14,022 bases of DNA. Source: JADGAU01 sp045047105 (GTDB taxonomy: Bacteria; Pseudomonadota; Gammaproteobacteria; GRL18). This document shows positions 8,270 through 14,022 of this stretch, piece by piece. Positions within the stretch are counted from its first letter, which is position 1. Every line of letters begins with the position of its first letter. The stretch is taken from NCBI GenBank assembly GCA_045047105.1, contig JASFYQ010000021.1, forward strand, positions 1 through 14,022, read 5' to 3'. Under the pieces are notes generated by a model. It was not told the origin of the DNA, ran no database searches, and saw only the letters and a list, made by a program, of their open reading frames with translations. The translations under genes were made by a program, and so were the position numbers.

Positions 8270-8998
8270 ATGTTAGAGAATCGTGAAGGTCAAAACATAC
8301 CAGCAGTTACTTTTAAAACTCGTCAGGATAGTGAGTGGGCTTATGTTAATAGCAGTGACTTGTTTGATAATAAAAAAGTAGTCGTTTTTGCTTTACCAGG
8401 AGCATTTACTCCTACCTGTTCATCTAGTCATTTACCTCGTTATAATGAGTTATTCCCCGTTTTTAAGGAAAATGGTATTGATGCAATCTATTGTTTATCG
8501 GTAAATGATACCTTTGTTATGAATGCATGGCAGGATGATCAGAGTGCTGAAAATATTACTATGCTACCTGATGGAAATGGTGAGTTTAGTAAAGGAATGG
8601 GCATGTTGGTTAGCAAGGAAGATCTAGGCTTTGGTGATCGTTCATGGAGATACGCTATGATTGTTAATAATGGCGTAATTGAAAAAATGTTTATTGAACC
8701 TGAGGTTGATGGCGACCCGTTTGGCGTTTCTGATGCAGATACGGTGCTAAAATCAATAAACCCAGATGCAAAAGCTTTACCAACAGTGACTATTATCAGC
8801 CGTAAAGGTTGTCCTCATTGTACTCGTGCTAAGGAGCTTTTAACTGCAAAGAATCTTCCATACGAAGAAATTGAGTTAAACCAGTCGATTACTAATAGCT
8901 CATTAACTGCATTAAGTGGAGCGCACACAACACCACAGATCTTTATGGATGGTAAGTTAATTGGTGGAGCAGATGAGCTGGAAGCTTATTTTAGCTAA
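8270..8998 (+). CDS. Hybrid peroxiredoxin-glutaredoxin (glutathione-dependent peroxidase)
   Basis: A two-domain peroxidase of 242 residues that reduces hydrogen peroxide and alkyl hydroperoxides with glutathione. Residues 1-160 are a Prx5-type peroxiredoxin with PGAFTPTCSSSHLPRY and peroxidatic Cys50, plus the family stretches VNDTFVMNAW and FGDRSWRYAM. Residues 170-242 are a glutaredoxin with active site CPHC (Cys181, Cys184), the TTPQIF cis-proline loop and GGADEL. The order and length match the Haemophilus influenzae PGdx type. I chose ATG 8270 because GGAGAA sits 9 bases upstream. The in-frame ATG at 8255 overlaps that ribosome site and would add MEKYS only. The gene is divergent from oxyR and sits next to a predicted OxyR operator, so it is probably peroxide-induced. 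Confidence 0.94.
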   Translation: MLENREGQNIPAVTFKTRQDSEWAYVNSSDLFDNKKVVVFALPGAFTPTCSSSHLPRYNELFPVFKENGIDAIYCLSVNDTFVMNAWQDDQSAENITMLPDGNGEFSKGMGMLVSKEDLGFGDRSWRYAMIVNNGVIEKMFIEPEVDGDPFGVSDADTVLKSINPDAKALPTVTIISRKGCPHCTRAKELLTAKNLPYEEIELNQSITNSSLTALSGAHTTPQIFMDGKLIGGADELEAYFS

Positions 8999-9023
8999 GG
9001 CTTTTGTTAGCTAAAGGCTTTTG
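8991..9023 (+). repeat. Short tandem duplication across the peroxiredoxin stop codon
   Basis: TTAGCTAAGGCTTTTG (8991-9006) is followed directly by TTAGCTAAAGGCTTTTG (9007-9023), identical but for one inserted A. The first copy contains the TAA stop codon. It looks like a replication-slippage duplication with no evident function. Confidence 0.6.
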
Positions 9024-9060
9024 TTTATAGCCTAATGCAAAAAGCTGCTGGTTTAAAATT

Positions 9061-9107
9061 GTGGTGTTATTTTTAGAGGTAACACCACATTCTATTTTTA
9101 AAATTTT
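9061..9107. terminator. Hairpin terminator between convergent genes
   Basis: GTGGTGTTA (9061-9069) and its exact complement TAACACCAC (9080-9088) form a 9-bp stem with a 10-base loop, followed by ATTCTATTTTT. It lies between the convergent peroxiredoxin and FKBP-rhodanese genes. AT tracts on both sides make bidirectional use plausible. Confidence 0.65.
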
Positions 9108-9131
9108 ACTGAAGCTATACTGCCGAGTAGC

Positions 9132-9863
9132 TTAAATTTTATCAACAGGATTTCCTTTTTTAATCCAATCAACAATTCCATGTTTAACATTGAATACCTG
9201 TTTGTAACCAAGGTTCCCCGAAATATATTCAGCCGCTTTTTGCGTGCGATTACCCGTGCGACAAATTAAAATAACTTTATCCCCAGCATTTACCTCTTTG
9301 GCAAATGTTGACACAAAGTCACGGTTAACCCCTTTGTTTGTGAATAAAGTTAACATACGGCTACCTTTTACAATACCTGTCTGTTTCCACTCCTCAGGAC
9401 GACGAATGTCGTATATTTTAACTCCTGCATCCAGCAGTTTTTTTAACTCCTCATTATTAATATTTGCATAGGCGGGTTGTTTTATTGATAGCAGTTCAAT
9501 CTCAAATTTTAGAGTAGAATTTGCAGGGATTAGGCCGTTTCCAACAGCACGAGAACCATATCCTAAGCTGGGTGGGATAATCAGTTCACGCTTACCACCA
9601 ATGTGCATTCCTGTTACACCTTGATCCCAACCTTTTATTACCTGACCTGCCCCCAAATGAAACTTAAAGGGTTTATTACGGGTTTTACTGGAATCAAACT
9701 GTTTACCACTCATTAACCAGCCGGTGTAGTGAACAGAAACCTTGTCTCCAAGTTTTGCTACAGCACCTTCGCCTTTTACCAAATCGGTTATTTTAAGATC
9801 TGCTGCATGGACATTAGATATTGCCATTACTACACAAAGAATTGCACCAAAAATTATACGCAC
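9132..9863 (-). CDS. Secreted FKBP-type prolyl isomerase fused to a rhodanese domain
   Basis: From the GTG at 9863 the protein has 243 residues. Residues 1-20 are a signal peptide (basic start, hydrophobic core, ending SNVHA), so the protein is probably periplasmic. Residues 21-128 are a complete FKBP peptidyl-prolyl isomerase domain, with VSVHYTGWL, GAGQVIKGWDQGV and LGYGSRAVGNGLIPANSTL. Residues 135-238 are a rhodanese domain with YDIRRPEEW and active-site loop CRTGNRT (Cys201). I prefer the GTG because GGAG lies 6 bases upstream and the signal peptide then begins cleanly. The in-frame ATG at 9923 would add 20 residues before it. Fusing a folding catalyst to a sulfur- or persulfide-handling domain is uncommon and suggests a role in envelope protein folding or thiol repair. 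The substrate is unknown. Confidence 0.88.
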   Translation of the reverse strand: MRIIFGAILCVVMAISNVHAADLKITDLVKGEGAVAKLGDKVSVHYTGWLMSGKQFDSSKTRNKPFKFHLGAGQVIKGWDQGVTGMHIGGKRELIIPPSLGYGSRAVGNGLIPANSTLKFEIELLSIKQPAYANINNEELKKLLDAGVKIYDIRRPEEWKQTGIVKGSRMLTLFTNKGVNRDFVSTFAKEVNAGDKVILICRTGNRTQKAAEYISGNLGYKQVFNVKHGIVDWIKKGNPVDKI

Positions 9864-9935
9864 TGTTTTCTCCAAAAAAATAATAATTAAAGTTAAGGTA
9901 TTGCTCACCAATAAAAATGACACACTTTTAGAGTA

Positions 9936-9998
9936 TCAAATATGTAGTTTTGTTAAAATATCAAAGCCTTTTTGTTTGATTAATGCATCAGTAATCAT
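9936..9998 (-). pseudogene. Short truncated ORF, 20 aa
   Basis: A 20-codon frame reads MITDALIKQKGFDILTKLHI and then stops. The pattern LxKQKGFxxLT resembles the N-terminus of small antitoxin-like proteins as I remember them, so this may be the stub of a lost gene. It is too short to be sure, and it has only a weak AAAGAG ribosome site. It lies between higA and the FKBP-rhodanese gene on the same strand. Confidence 0.2.
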
Positions 9999-10162
9999 AT
10001 TAACAACTCTTTAATATAAAAAATGGGATTGTTAAGTCAAGTTTAAAAAATTATTATATAGGTTATAAAATTAAGAGTCTGTATTTTTCAATAATAATTT
10101 AGGTTCAAAAATTTTGAAAGCATTTAATTCACGAACTAACTTATAGTTATCACAATTAAATC

Positions 10163-10582
10163 TTAATTGAAAAAAAGCGAAGGACTAATATTAAATCTAT
10201 TAGATAATCTTTTAATATGATCGGTAGTAAGCTTTCTTTTTCCATTTAAGATCATTGAAACCAAACTTTTACCACCTATTTCATTTTTTAAATCTTCAGC
10301 TTTTAAATGGTTTTGTTCCATTAAAACTCTTAATAAAGAAGTATCACTGTCTAACAATTCAATTTCTTTGTTAAATTCAGAAAACTCATCACCATTGTCT
10401 TCCCAATTATCAATTGCAGACACTACAATATTAATTAATGCTTCATTATCATCATAATCTTCAATCAAATCTTCAACTAAATCCAACGCCTTGATATAAT
10501 CTTCTTCATTACTTATATAAGTAATGTATGGAAAATCATCAAAAAGTTCATGAGCTTTTTCTTTAATCATTGCATAACCCAT
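10163..10582 (-). CDS. higA: HigA-type antitoxin (Xre-family helix-turn-helix)
   Basis: 139-residue protein. Residues 1-80 are strongly acidic (EDLIEDYDDNEA, DNWEDNGDEF), a likely toxin-neutralising arm. Residues 83-138 form an Xre-type helix-turn-helix (LLRVLMEQNHLKAEDLKNEI, GGKSLVSMILNGKRKLT, RFNISPSLFF). The ATG at 10582 follows the higB stop by one base and has AGAGGA about 7 bases upstream, inside the end of higB, so the two are translationally coupled. In the HigBA family the antitoxin binds the toxin and represses the shared promoter. The paired inverted repeats upstream of higB fit that role. It is longer than minimal HigA proteins because of the acidic N-terminal part. Confidence 0.88.
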   Translation of the reverse strand: MGYAMIKEKAHELFDDFPYITYISNEEDYIKALDLVEDLIEDYDDNEALINIVVSAIDNWEDNGDEFSEFNKEIELLDSDTSLLRVLMEQNHLKAEDLKNEIGGKSLVSMILNGKRKLTTDHIKRLSNRFNISPSLFFN

Positions 10583-10583
10583 A

Positions 10584-10898
10584 TTATTTCCTCTTTATTT
10601 TTGAATAGTGTTTACAAAGTTTATCGTATTCACTATGTGTAACAATATGCTTTACATACATTTTATTATATTGAAATTCAATAAAAGCTAATAATCTTAA
10701 ATTATTACCGCCAATATCGATAACCCACCACTTATCCTTATATTTAAAATTATTCAGGCTTGAAAACACAGCTTTTAATTCATCAGGATTTGAAAAGTTA
10801 CCATTCTTTAATATTTTATATGACCATTTTATTGAATCAGCATCATTTGGAAATTTTTTTGCTGCTTCCATAAAAGGTTTTCGTGTAATTATATGCAT
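10584..10898 (-). CDS. higB: HigB-type toxin (mRNA interferase)
   Basis: 104-residue basic protein of the HigB toxin family (RelE fold), which cleaves mRNA at the ribosome in characterised members. Family marks are MHIITRKPFMEAAKKFP at the start, the central YKDKWWVIDIGGNNLRL strand pair, and VKHIVTHSEYDKL near the end, with the conserved Arg and His residues present. Length is normal. It is first in a toxin-antitoxin operon, with higA starting one base after its stop, which is the typical higBA order. Its start codon has no convincing Shine-Dalgarno site, so toxin translation may be weak compared with the antitoxin. Confidence 0.9.
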   Translation of the reverse strand: MHIITRKPFMEAAKKFPNDADSIKWSYKILKNGNFSNPDELKAVFSSLNNFKYKDKWWVIDIGGNNLRLLAFIEFQYNKMYVKHIVTHSEYDKLCKHYSKIKRK

Positions 10899-10916
10899 TA
10901 ATATTTATTTACGTTA

Positions 10917-10967
10917 TTCACATATTGTGAACTATAACAAAATCACTTATGATTTACAAGATGTGAA
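10917..10967 (-). promoter_or_regulatory. higBA promoter with two operator repeats
   Basis: On the minus strand TTGTAA (10954-10959) and TATAGT (10931-10936) are separated by exactly 17 bases. Operator 1, TTCACATATTGTGAA (10917-10931), is a perfect 6-3-6 inverted repeat touching the -10 box. Operator 2, TTTACAAGATGTGAA (10953-10967), is an imperfect copy with the same 6-3-6 layout and covers the -35 box. Their centres are 36 bp apart. This fits autorepression by HigA or the HigBA complex. Confidence 0.65.
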
Positions 10968-10981
10968 CTTACAATATAACT

Positions 10982-11010
10982 CTTGGTTCATTTTTACACC
11001 AAGTTTTTTT
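10982..11010 (+). terminator. Possible rho-independent terminator (plus strand)
   Basis: CTTGGT (10982-10987) pairs with ACCAAG (10998-11003), followed directly by seven T residues. The stem is short. No plus-strand gene lies upstream, so it could be a relic or could shield the higBA promoter from antisense transcription. Confidence 0.35.
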
Positions 11011-11453
11011 ATTTGCTTTTTGTATAGCTTACTAAAACCGTTTTTAACTGTCCATGCACCGCCTTAATCTATTCAAGTGCTTTATAGAAAATAGCTATTA
11101 TGGGAAATTAATCTCAGGATTGATGCGGTGTGTAAAAAGACAAAAAATACACACTTCCATACATTTAAAGAAAAAAACAAGCGGAAAATGCAAACAATTA
11201 AATACCGCTGTAATAAAGTTAAAAGAAAAGGGATAAAAAACCTAAAAAATATGACCAAAAACCTCAAATGAGGGTTGTTTGCACTGAATAGATCCTATAC
11301 TATTTCCATAGAAAAGCTGCTGTTAAGATTGAAGTTACCGGTCATATAACAAGACGTTGAATCTACCTTGTGGCTTTAAGAATCATAACTGTAAAAGAGT
11401 TTGTGCTTGCCACAAGCTAGATTAACTAAGAGTTATACGTCTAAGGAATAGTG
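11011..11453. other. Gene-free leader region upstream of the IS element
   Basis: No convincing coding sequence is seen. A 60-codon frame at 11054-11236 lacks a ribosome site and has a low-complexity lysine-rich composition. Towards the right end are a TATACT box (11296-11301) with TTGTTT 15 bases upstream, and a long inverted repeat at 11360-11423. It ends with AAGGA (11443-11447) placed 6 bases before the ATG at 11454. The right part is plausibly the original promoter and leader of the response-regulator gene now cut by the IS. Confidence 0.4.
11360..11423 (+). repeat. Imperfect 15-bp inverted repeat (leader stem-loop)
   Basis: AATCTACCTTGTGGC (11360-11374) and GCCACAAGCTAGATT (11409-11423) pair at 14 of 15 positions around a 34-base loop. 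No T-run follows. It lies about 30 bases before the probable original start codon of the response regulator, so it may be an RNA control element, a protein-binding site or the scar of an older element. Confidence 0.5.
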
Positions 11454-11476
11454 ATGCCAGAAAAAATATCATTTAT
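11454..11476 (+). pseudogene. Detached original 5' end of the response-regulator gene
   Basis: ATG at 11454 has a good ribosome site (AAGGA, 6-base spacer) and reads MPEKISF before entering the IS element. There it would stop after 23 codons. If the IS and one CATTTAT repeat are removed, the frame continues directly into MNNNKTTILIVDDEP of the regulator at 12518. This is therefore most simply the native start of that gene. Confidence 0.55.
11470..11476 (+). repeat. Left copy of putative target-site duplication CATTTAT
   Basis: CATTTAT lies 3 bases outside the left terminal inverted repeat and recurs at 12513-12519, 2 bases outside the right one. IS1595-family elements usually make 8-bp duplications, so one position would have changed. 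Confidence 0.5.
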
Positions 11477-11520
11477 TTTCCTGATTACCCATAACTCTCA
11501 GCTATTTATCGGAAGTGTAC

Positions 11521-11526
11521 TATAAT
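11521..11526 (+). promoter_or_regulatory. Transposase -10 box
   Basis: A perfect TATAAT lies 31 bases upstream of the transposase start. No clear -35 hexamer is visible at 16-18 bases. The promoter may be weak and could now also serve the response regulator downstream. Confidence 0.4.
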
Positions 11527-11557
11527 TTAAGTATAGAGAAAAAAAGGAGACAGAACA

Positions 11558-12505
11558 ATGAGTAAGAGTCAAGTTCAGTTTCAATCTGGTTACAGTTTAC
11601 CCGAGTTATTTAATGAGTATGGTACAGAAGAACAATGTCGGGAGTCTCTTTTTAACTGGAAATGGCCAGAAGGTTTTTTATGCCCTGAGTGTGGCTCTGG
11701 TCATTTCTGTAGTTTAAAAACCCGCTCTTTGTATCAATGTAACCATTGCCACCACCAGACCTCGGTAACCAGTGGAACTATTTTTGCAAATACCAATCTG
11801 CCTTTAACACATTGGTTTTTAGCAATTCACCTTGTGACTCAATCTAAAACCGGGTTGTCAGCATTAGAGCTCAAACGTCAAATTGGAGTATCTTATAATA
11901 CAGCCTGGAGTATGAAGCAGAAAATTATGCAGGTAATGAAAGAGCGAGATGATAGCCAACCTCTTTCAGGGATGATTCAATTAGATGGTGTTTACTGGGG
12001 CGGAGAAAGACATGGAGGCTCCAGAGGTAGAGGCCCTGAAAATAAAATACCCTATGTTACAGCAGTCTCAACCAATCAGGAAGGCCACCCTATAGCTATT
12101 AGCATGACAGTTGTTCAAGGTTTTCGTTTATCTGAAATATCAAAATGGGCGAAACAGCACTTGCAGTCAGGCAGTCTTGTTGTATCAGATGGTTTAGCGT
12201 GTTTTTCAGCCGTGAAAGAGGCTGGATGCATACATGAGAGTATTGTTACCGGAGGTGGACAGCAAAGTGTCACAAAAGAAGAGTTTACCTGGGTAAACAC
12301 GATGATAGGTAATGTTAAAAATGCCGTAACGGGAACTTATCATGCTATTAAACCACTGCATTTACCCCGTTATCTTGCTGAGTTCTGTTATCGGTTTAAC
12401 AGGCGGTTCCAACTGAAAGATATGTTGCCGCAGTTTGTATACATTGCAGTGCGAACGCCGCCTATGCCGAACAGGTTGTTAACGTTGGCTGAGAGTTATG
12501 GGTAA
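11558..12505 (+). CDS. IS1595-family transposase
   Basis: 315-residue transposase. The N-terminal zinc ribbon has CPEC (Cys42, Cys45) and CNHC (Cys61, Cys64), followed by a helix-turn-helix-like stretch (LSALELKRQIGVSYNTAWSMK). The ISXO2-like catalytic domain shows LDGVYWGG (Asp143), VVSDGLACF (Asp211), and TWVNTMIGNVKNAVTGTYHA with Asn247 and Lys254. This fits the DDN(K)-type active site known for this family. Length is normal and no frameshift is present, so it is probably active. The start has a strong AAGGAGA ribosome site. The protein ends TLAESYG, with its last codons within the right terminal repeat. Confidence 0.93.
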   Translation: MSKSQVQFQSGYSLPELFNEYGTEEQCRESLFNWKWPEGFLCPECGSGHFCSLKTRSLYQCNHCHHQTSVTSGTIFANTNLPLTHWFLAIHLVTQSKTGLSALELKRQIGVSYNTAWSMKQKIMQVMKERDDSQPLSGMIQLDGVYWGGERHGGSRGRGPENKIPYVTAVSTNQEGHPIAISMTVVQGFRLSEISKWAKQHLQSGSLVVSDGLACFSAVKEAGCIHESIVTGGGQQSVTKEEFTWVNTMIGNVKNAVTGTYHAIKPLHLPRYLAEFCYRFNRRFQLKDMLPQFVYIAVRTPPMPNRLLTLAESYG

Positions 12506-12512
12506 TCAGGTA

Positions 12513-12519
12513 CATTTAT
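12513..12519 (+). repeat. Right copy of putative target-site duplication CATTTAT
   Basis: Matches 11470-11476. It overlaps the present ATG of the response regulator by two bases, so the IS sits at codons 7-8 of the inferred original gene. Confidence 0.5.
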
Positions 12520-13624
12520 GAATAATAATAAAACTACTATTCTCATTGTTGATGATGAACCAATCATTTTGACCACAATGAATCAAATACTTAGTCCGTT
12601 CTATCGGATATATGTTGCTAAATCAGGTGCAATAGCACTGCAAGTGGCAAGTACAGATCCACGTCCTGACTTGATATTACTTGATGTAATGATGCCTGAT
12701 ATGGATGGCTATTCTGTACTAGCAAAGCTCAATGAAGATCCTGTTAATCAAGAAATACCCGTTATTTTTGTCACAGCCATGGAGGCAACAGATGATGAAG
12801 AAAAAGGACTGTCTCTTGGAGCAATTGATTACATTACTAAACCCATTAAACCAGCAATTCTCCTGGCTCGTGTCAAGACTCATTTAGCACAGAAACAGGT
12901 TCGTGATTTTCTCAAAAATAAGAGTAGTTTCTTTGAAGCTGAAGTCCAGCGTCGCATGGCAGAAAACCAGACCATCCAGAATGTCAGTATACATGCATTG
13001 GCGCACCTGGCAGAAATTCGCGATCCAGAGACAGGGGAGCATATCCTTCGTACCCAGTCATACGTCCAGGTTTTGGCAAGACAGTTACAGAACCATCCCC
13101 GCTTCAGTGATACCATTACAGAACATTTCATTAGCTTGCTGACCCGATCTGCACCACTGCACGACATTGGAAAAGTAGGTATACCTGATCACATCCTGCT
13201 CAAACCAGGCAAGCTGAGCGATGATGAGTGGGTGGTCATGAAAACCCATGCAGTACTTGGTGCTCAGGCCATTGAGAAATCTGAAACAGACGTTGGACAG
13301 TCCATTGAGTTTCTCAAACTGGCAAAAGAAATAGCCCACTGGCATCACGAACGCTGGGATGGTAGTGGTTATCCTGATGGCCTGGTTAGTGATGACATTC
13401 CCGTCCCTGCTCGACTTATGGCTCTGGCTGATGTATTCGATGCACTTATATCAAATCGAGTTTACAAAGCAGCGATGCCATTTGAAAAAGCCAGGGATAT
13501 TATCATTGCAGGACGTGAAAAGCACTTTGATCCAGATATTACTGATGCTTTTCTGAGTAACTTTGACGAATTTGTAGAAATTGCTAAAAAATATCAGGCA
13601 GAACCAGCCGCAAGATTGGGATAA
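12518..13624 (+). CDS. Response regulator with HD-GYP c-di-GMP phosphodiesterase domain
   Basis: 368-residue two-domain regulator. Residues 6-122 are a CheY-like receiver: acidic pair Asp12-Asp13, phosphoacceptor Asp56 in LILLDVMMPDMDG, Thr86 and Lys108 (DYITKPI). A coiled linker follows. Residues 150-360 are an HD-GYP domain with GEHILR, HDIGK (His215, Asp216), a later metal-ligand HH pair in HWHHERWDGSGYP (His276, His277) and the GYP signature at 284-286. By family knowledge it hydrolyses cyclic di-GMP when phosphorylated. The present ATG is 12 bases after the transposase stop. Its only ribosome-site match is CAGG, the tip of the IS repeat. An IS insertion has probably removed the first seven residues (MPEKISF) and the native promoter without breaking the domains. 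A sensor-like gene follows 104 bases later. Confidence 0.92.
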   Translation: MNNNKTTILIVDDEPIILTTMNQILSPFYRIYVAKSGAIALQVASTDPRPDLILLDVMMPDMDGYSVLAKLNEDPVNQEIPVIFVTAMEATDDEEKGLSLGAIDYITKPIKPAILLARVKTHLAQKQVRDFLKNKSSFFEAEVQRRMAENQTIQNVSIHALAHLAEIRDPETGEHILRTQSYVQVLARQLQNHPRFSDTITEHFISLLTRSAPLHDIGKVGIPDHILLKPGKLSDDEWVVMKTHAVLGAQAIEKSETDVGQSIEFLKLAKEIAHWHHERWDGSGYPDGLVSDDIPVPARLMALADVFDALISNRVYKAAMPFEKARDIIIAGREKHFDPDITDAFLSNFDEFVEIAKKYQAEPAARLG

Positions 13625-13728
13625 GGACTGCCGATAATAACAATAGGATAATTCTGAATAAAAATTACACCCTGTACCAGGATTAGAAATTACTCTCCAA
13701 CCATAATCTATGAAGAGGATTAAGTGCA

Positions 13729-14022
13729 ATGACAAGAAAAACCCAATTTCAGGATACTGAGATATTAACAAAGGTATCCGCACTCCTCGAAAATATTAGC
13801 AAGGGCGATTTTTTTCAAGAACTCTACTTTACGCAGGAAGAGATCGAAGCGCATGGGGAGTTAGTCGAGCGTTCAAATTTTGCGATGCAAAAACTTCAAC
13901 AGATAATACAACTGATCGATAATATTTCCAGCGGCGATTACACGGTAGACATCAAACCGCGCAGTGAGCAGGATAGACTGGGCATTGCCCTGCAGCGCAT
14001 GACCGAGATACTGCGCAATGCC
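13729..14022 (+). CDS. HAMP-like sensor protein, N-terminal part (runs off the window)
   Basis: An open frame of 98 codons continues to the window edge. The start MTRKTQFQDTEILTKVSALL has AGAGGA 9 bases upstream. There is no signal peptide or membrane segment. Residues about 45-98 look like a HAMP or HAMP-like coiled segment (IIQLIDNISSGDYTVDIKP, then RLGIALQRMTEIL), and an earlier LLENISKGDFF repeats the same ISxGD pattern. Such modules precede histidine kinase, chemoreceptor or cyclase domains. Following an HD-GYP regulator, a soluble hybrid histidine kinase is a reasonable guess, but the catalytic part lies outside. The stretch is visibly richer in GC than the genes to the left. Confidence 0.7.
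   Translation, partial: MTRKTQFQDTEILTKVSALLENISKGDFFQELYFTQEEIEAHGELVERSNFAMQKLQQIIQLIDNISSGDYTVDIKPRSEQDRLGIALQRMTEILRNA

Larger units (their letters stand above)
11480..12510 (+). mobile_element. IS1595-family insertion sequence, complete
   Basis: A 1031-bp element bounded by perfect 23-bp inverted repeats, 11480-11502 (beginning CCTGATTACCC) and 12488-12510 (ending GGGTAATCAGG). It carries one transposase gene whose stop codon lies inside the right repeat, a usual layout for this family. Intact ends, an intact gene and nearly matching flanking repeats suggest a fairly recent insertion. No terminator is visible inside, so its transcript can run into the following gene. Confidence 0.85.

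Noticed and set aside
11054..11236. 60-codon plus-strand ORF and an overlapping 61-codon minus-strand ORF
   Set aside because: Neither has a ribosome site or a protein-like composition, and both sit in AT-rich spacer DNA.
11261..11280. ACCTCAAATGAGGGTTGTTT as a terminator
   Set aside because: Only a 4-bp stem and a poor T-run.
11423..11445. CTAAGAGTTAT near 11426 resembles CTGAGAGTTAT of the IS right terminal repeat
   Set aside because: Only about 11 bases match and the rest diverges. Likely chance rather than a second IS end.
1..14022. CRISPR array, tRNA or rRNA genes, phage genes
   Set aside because: No regularly spaced repeats, cloverleaf-like sequences or rRNA motifs were seen on either strand by eye, and no phage proteins are present.

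Overview
The window is low-GC bacterial DNA. Its gene set looks gammaproteobacterial: OxyR with the two-cysteine redox motif, a Haemophilus-type peroxiredoxin-glutaredoxin fusion, a HigBA toxin-antitoxin pair, pyruvate phosphate dikinase, a class III cyclase/AAA/TPR giant and an HD-GYP response regulator. An AT-rich sulfur-oxidising or related environmental gammaproteobacterium would fit, but nothing here fixes the genus.

Layout, left to right. (1) 29-3340 (-): a 1103-residue protein with two zinc ribbons, a class III nucleotide cyclase domain, an AAA-type ATPase and TPR repeats. (2) 3341-4391: a gene-poor scar. It holds a structured segment that looks like the 5' end of a group II intron without its reverse transcriptase, a broken ORF, a 49-codon ORF abutting it, and a perfect 12-bp inverted repeat in the leader of the next gene. 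(3) 4392-7157 (+): ppdK. (4) 7204-8998: oxyR (-) and a hybrid peroxiredoxin gene (+), divergent around what looks like a two-dimer OxyR operator. Hairpin terminators lie at both outer ends. (5) 9132-9863 (-): a secreted FKBP-type prolyl isomerase fused to a rhodanese domain. (6) 10163-10898 (-): higB-higA, with a promoter whose -35 and -10 boxes each overlap a copy of an inverted-repeat operator. (7) 11011-12512: a leader region with a long inverted repeat, then a complete IS1595-family insertion sequence. (8) 12518-14022 (+): an HD-GYP response regulator, then the start of a HAMP-like sensor protein cut by the window edge.

The genes form three small working units. The OxyR/peroxiredoxin pair is a peroxide-response module. 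The HigBA pair is self-regulated. The response regulator and the sensor-like protein probably form a c-di-GMP signalling unit. The most informative event is the IS1595-family insertion: it sits at the very start of the response-regulator gene, between 7-bp CATTTAT repeats. Removing the element with one repeat copy restores an in-frame start codon with a good ribosome-binding site at 11454. The regulator has therefore probably lost its native start and promoter and is now read from behind the transposase gene.

I did not find a convincing wholly new system. The strongest leads are the IS-rewired regulator, the operator architectures and the decayed region 3440-4060.
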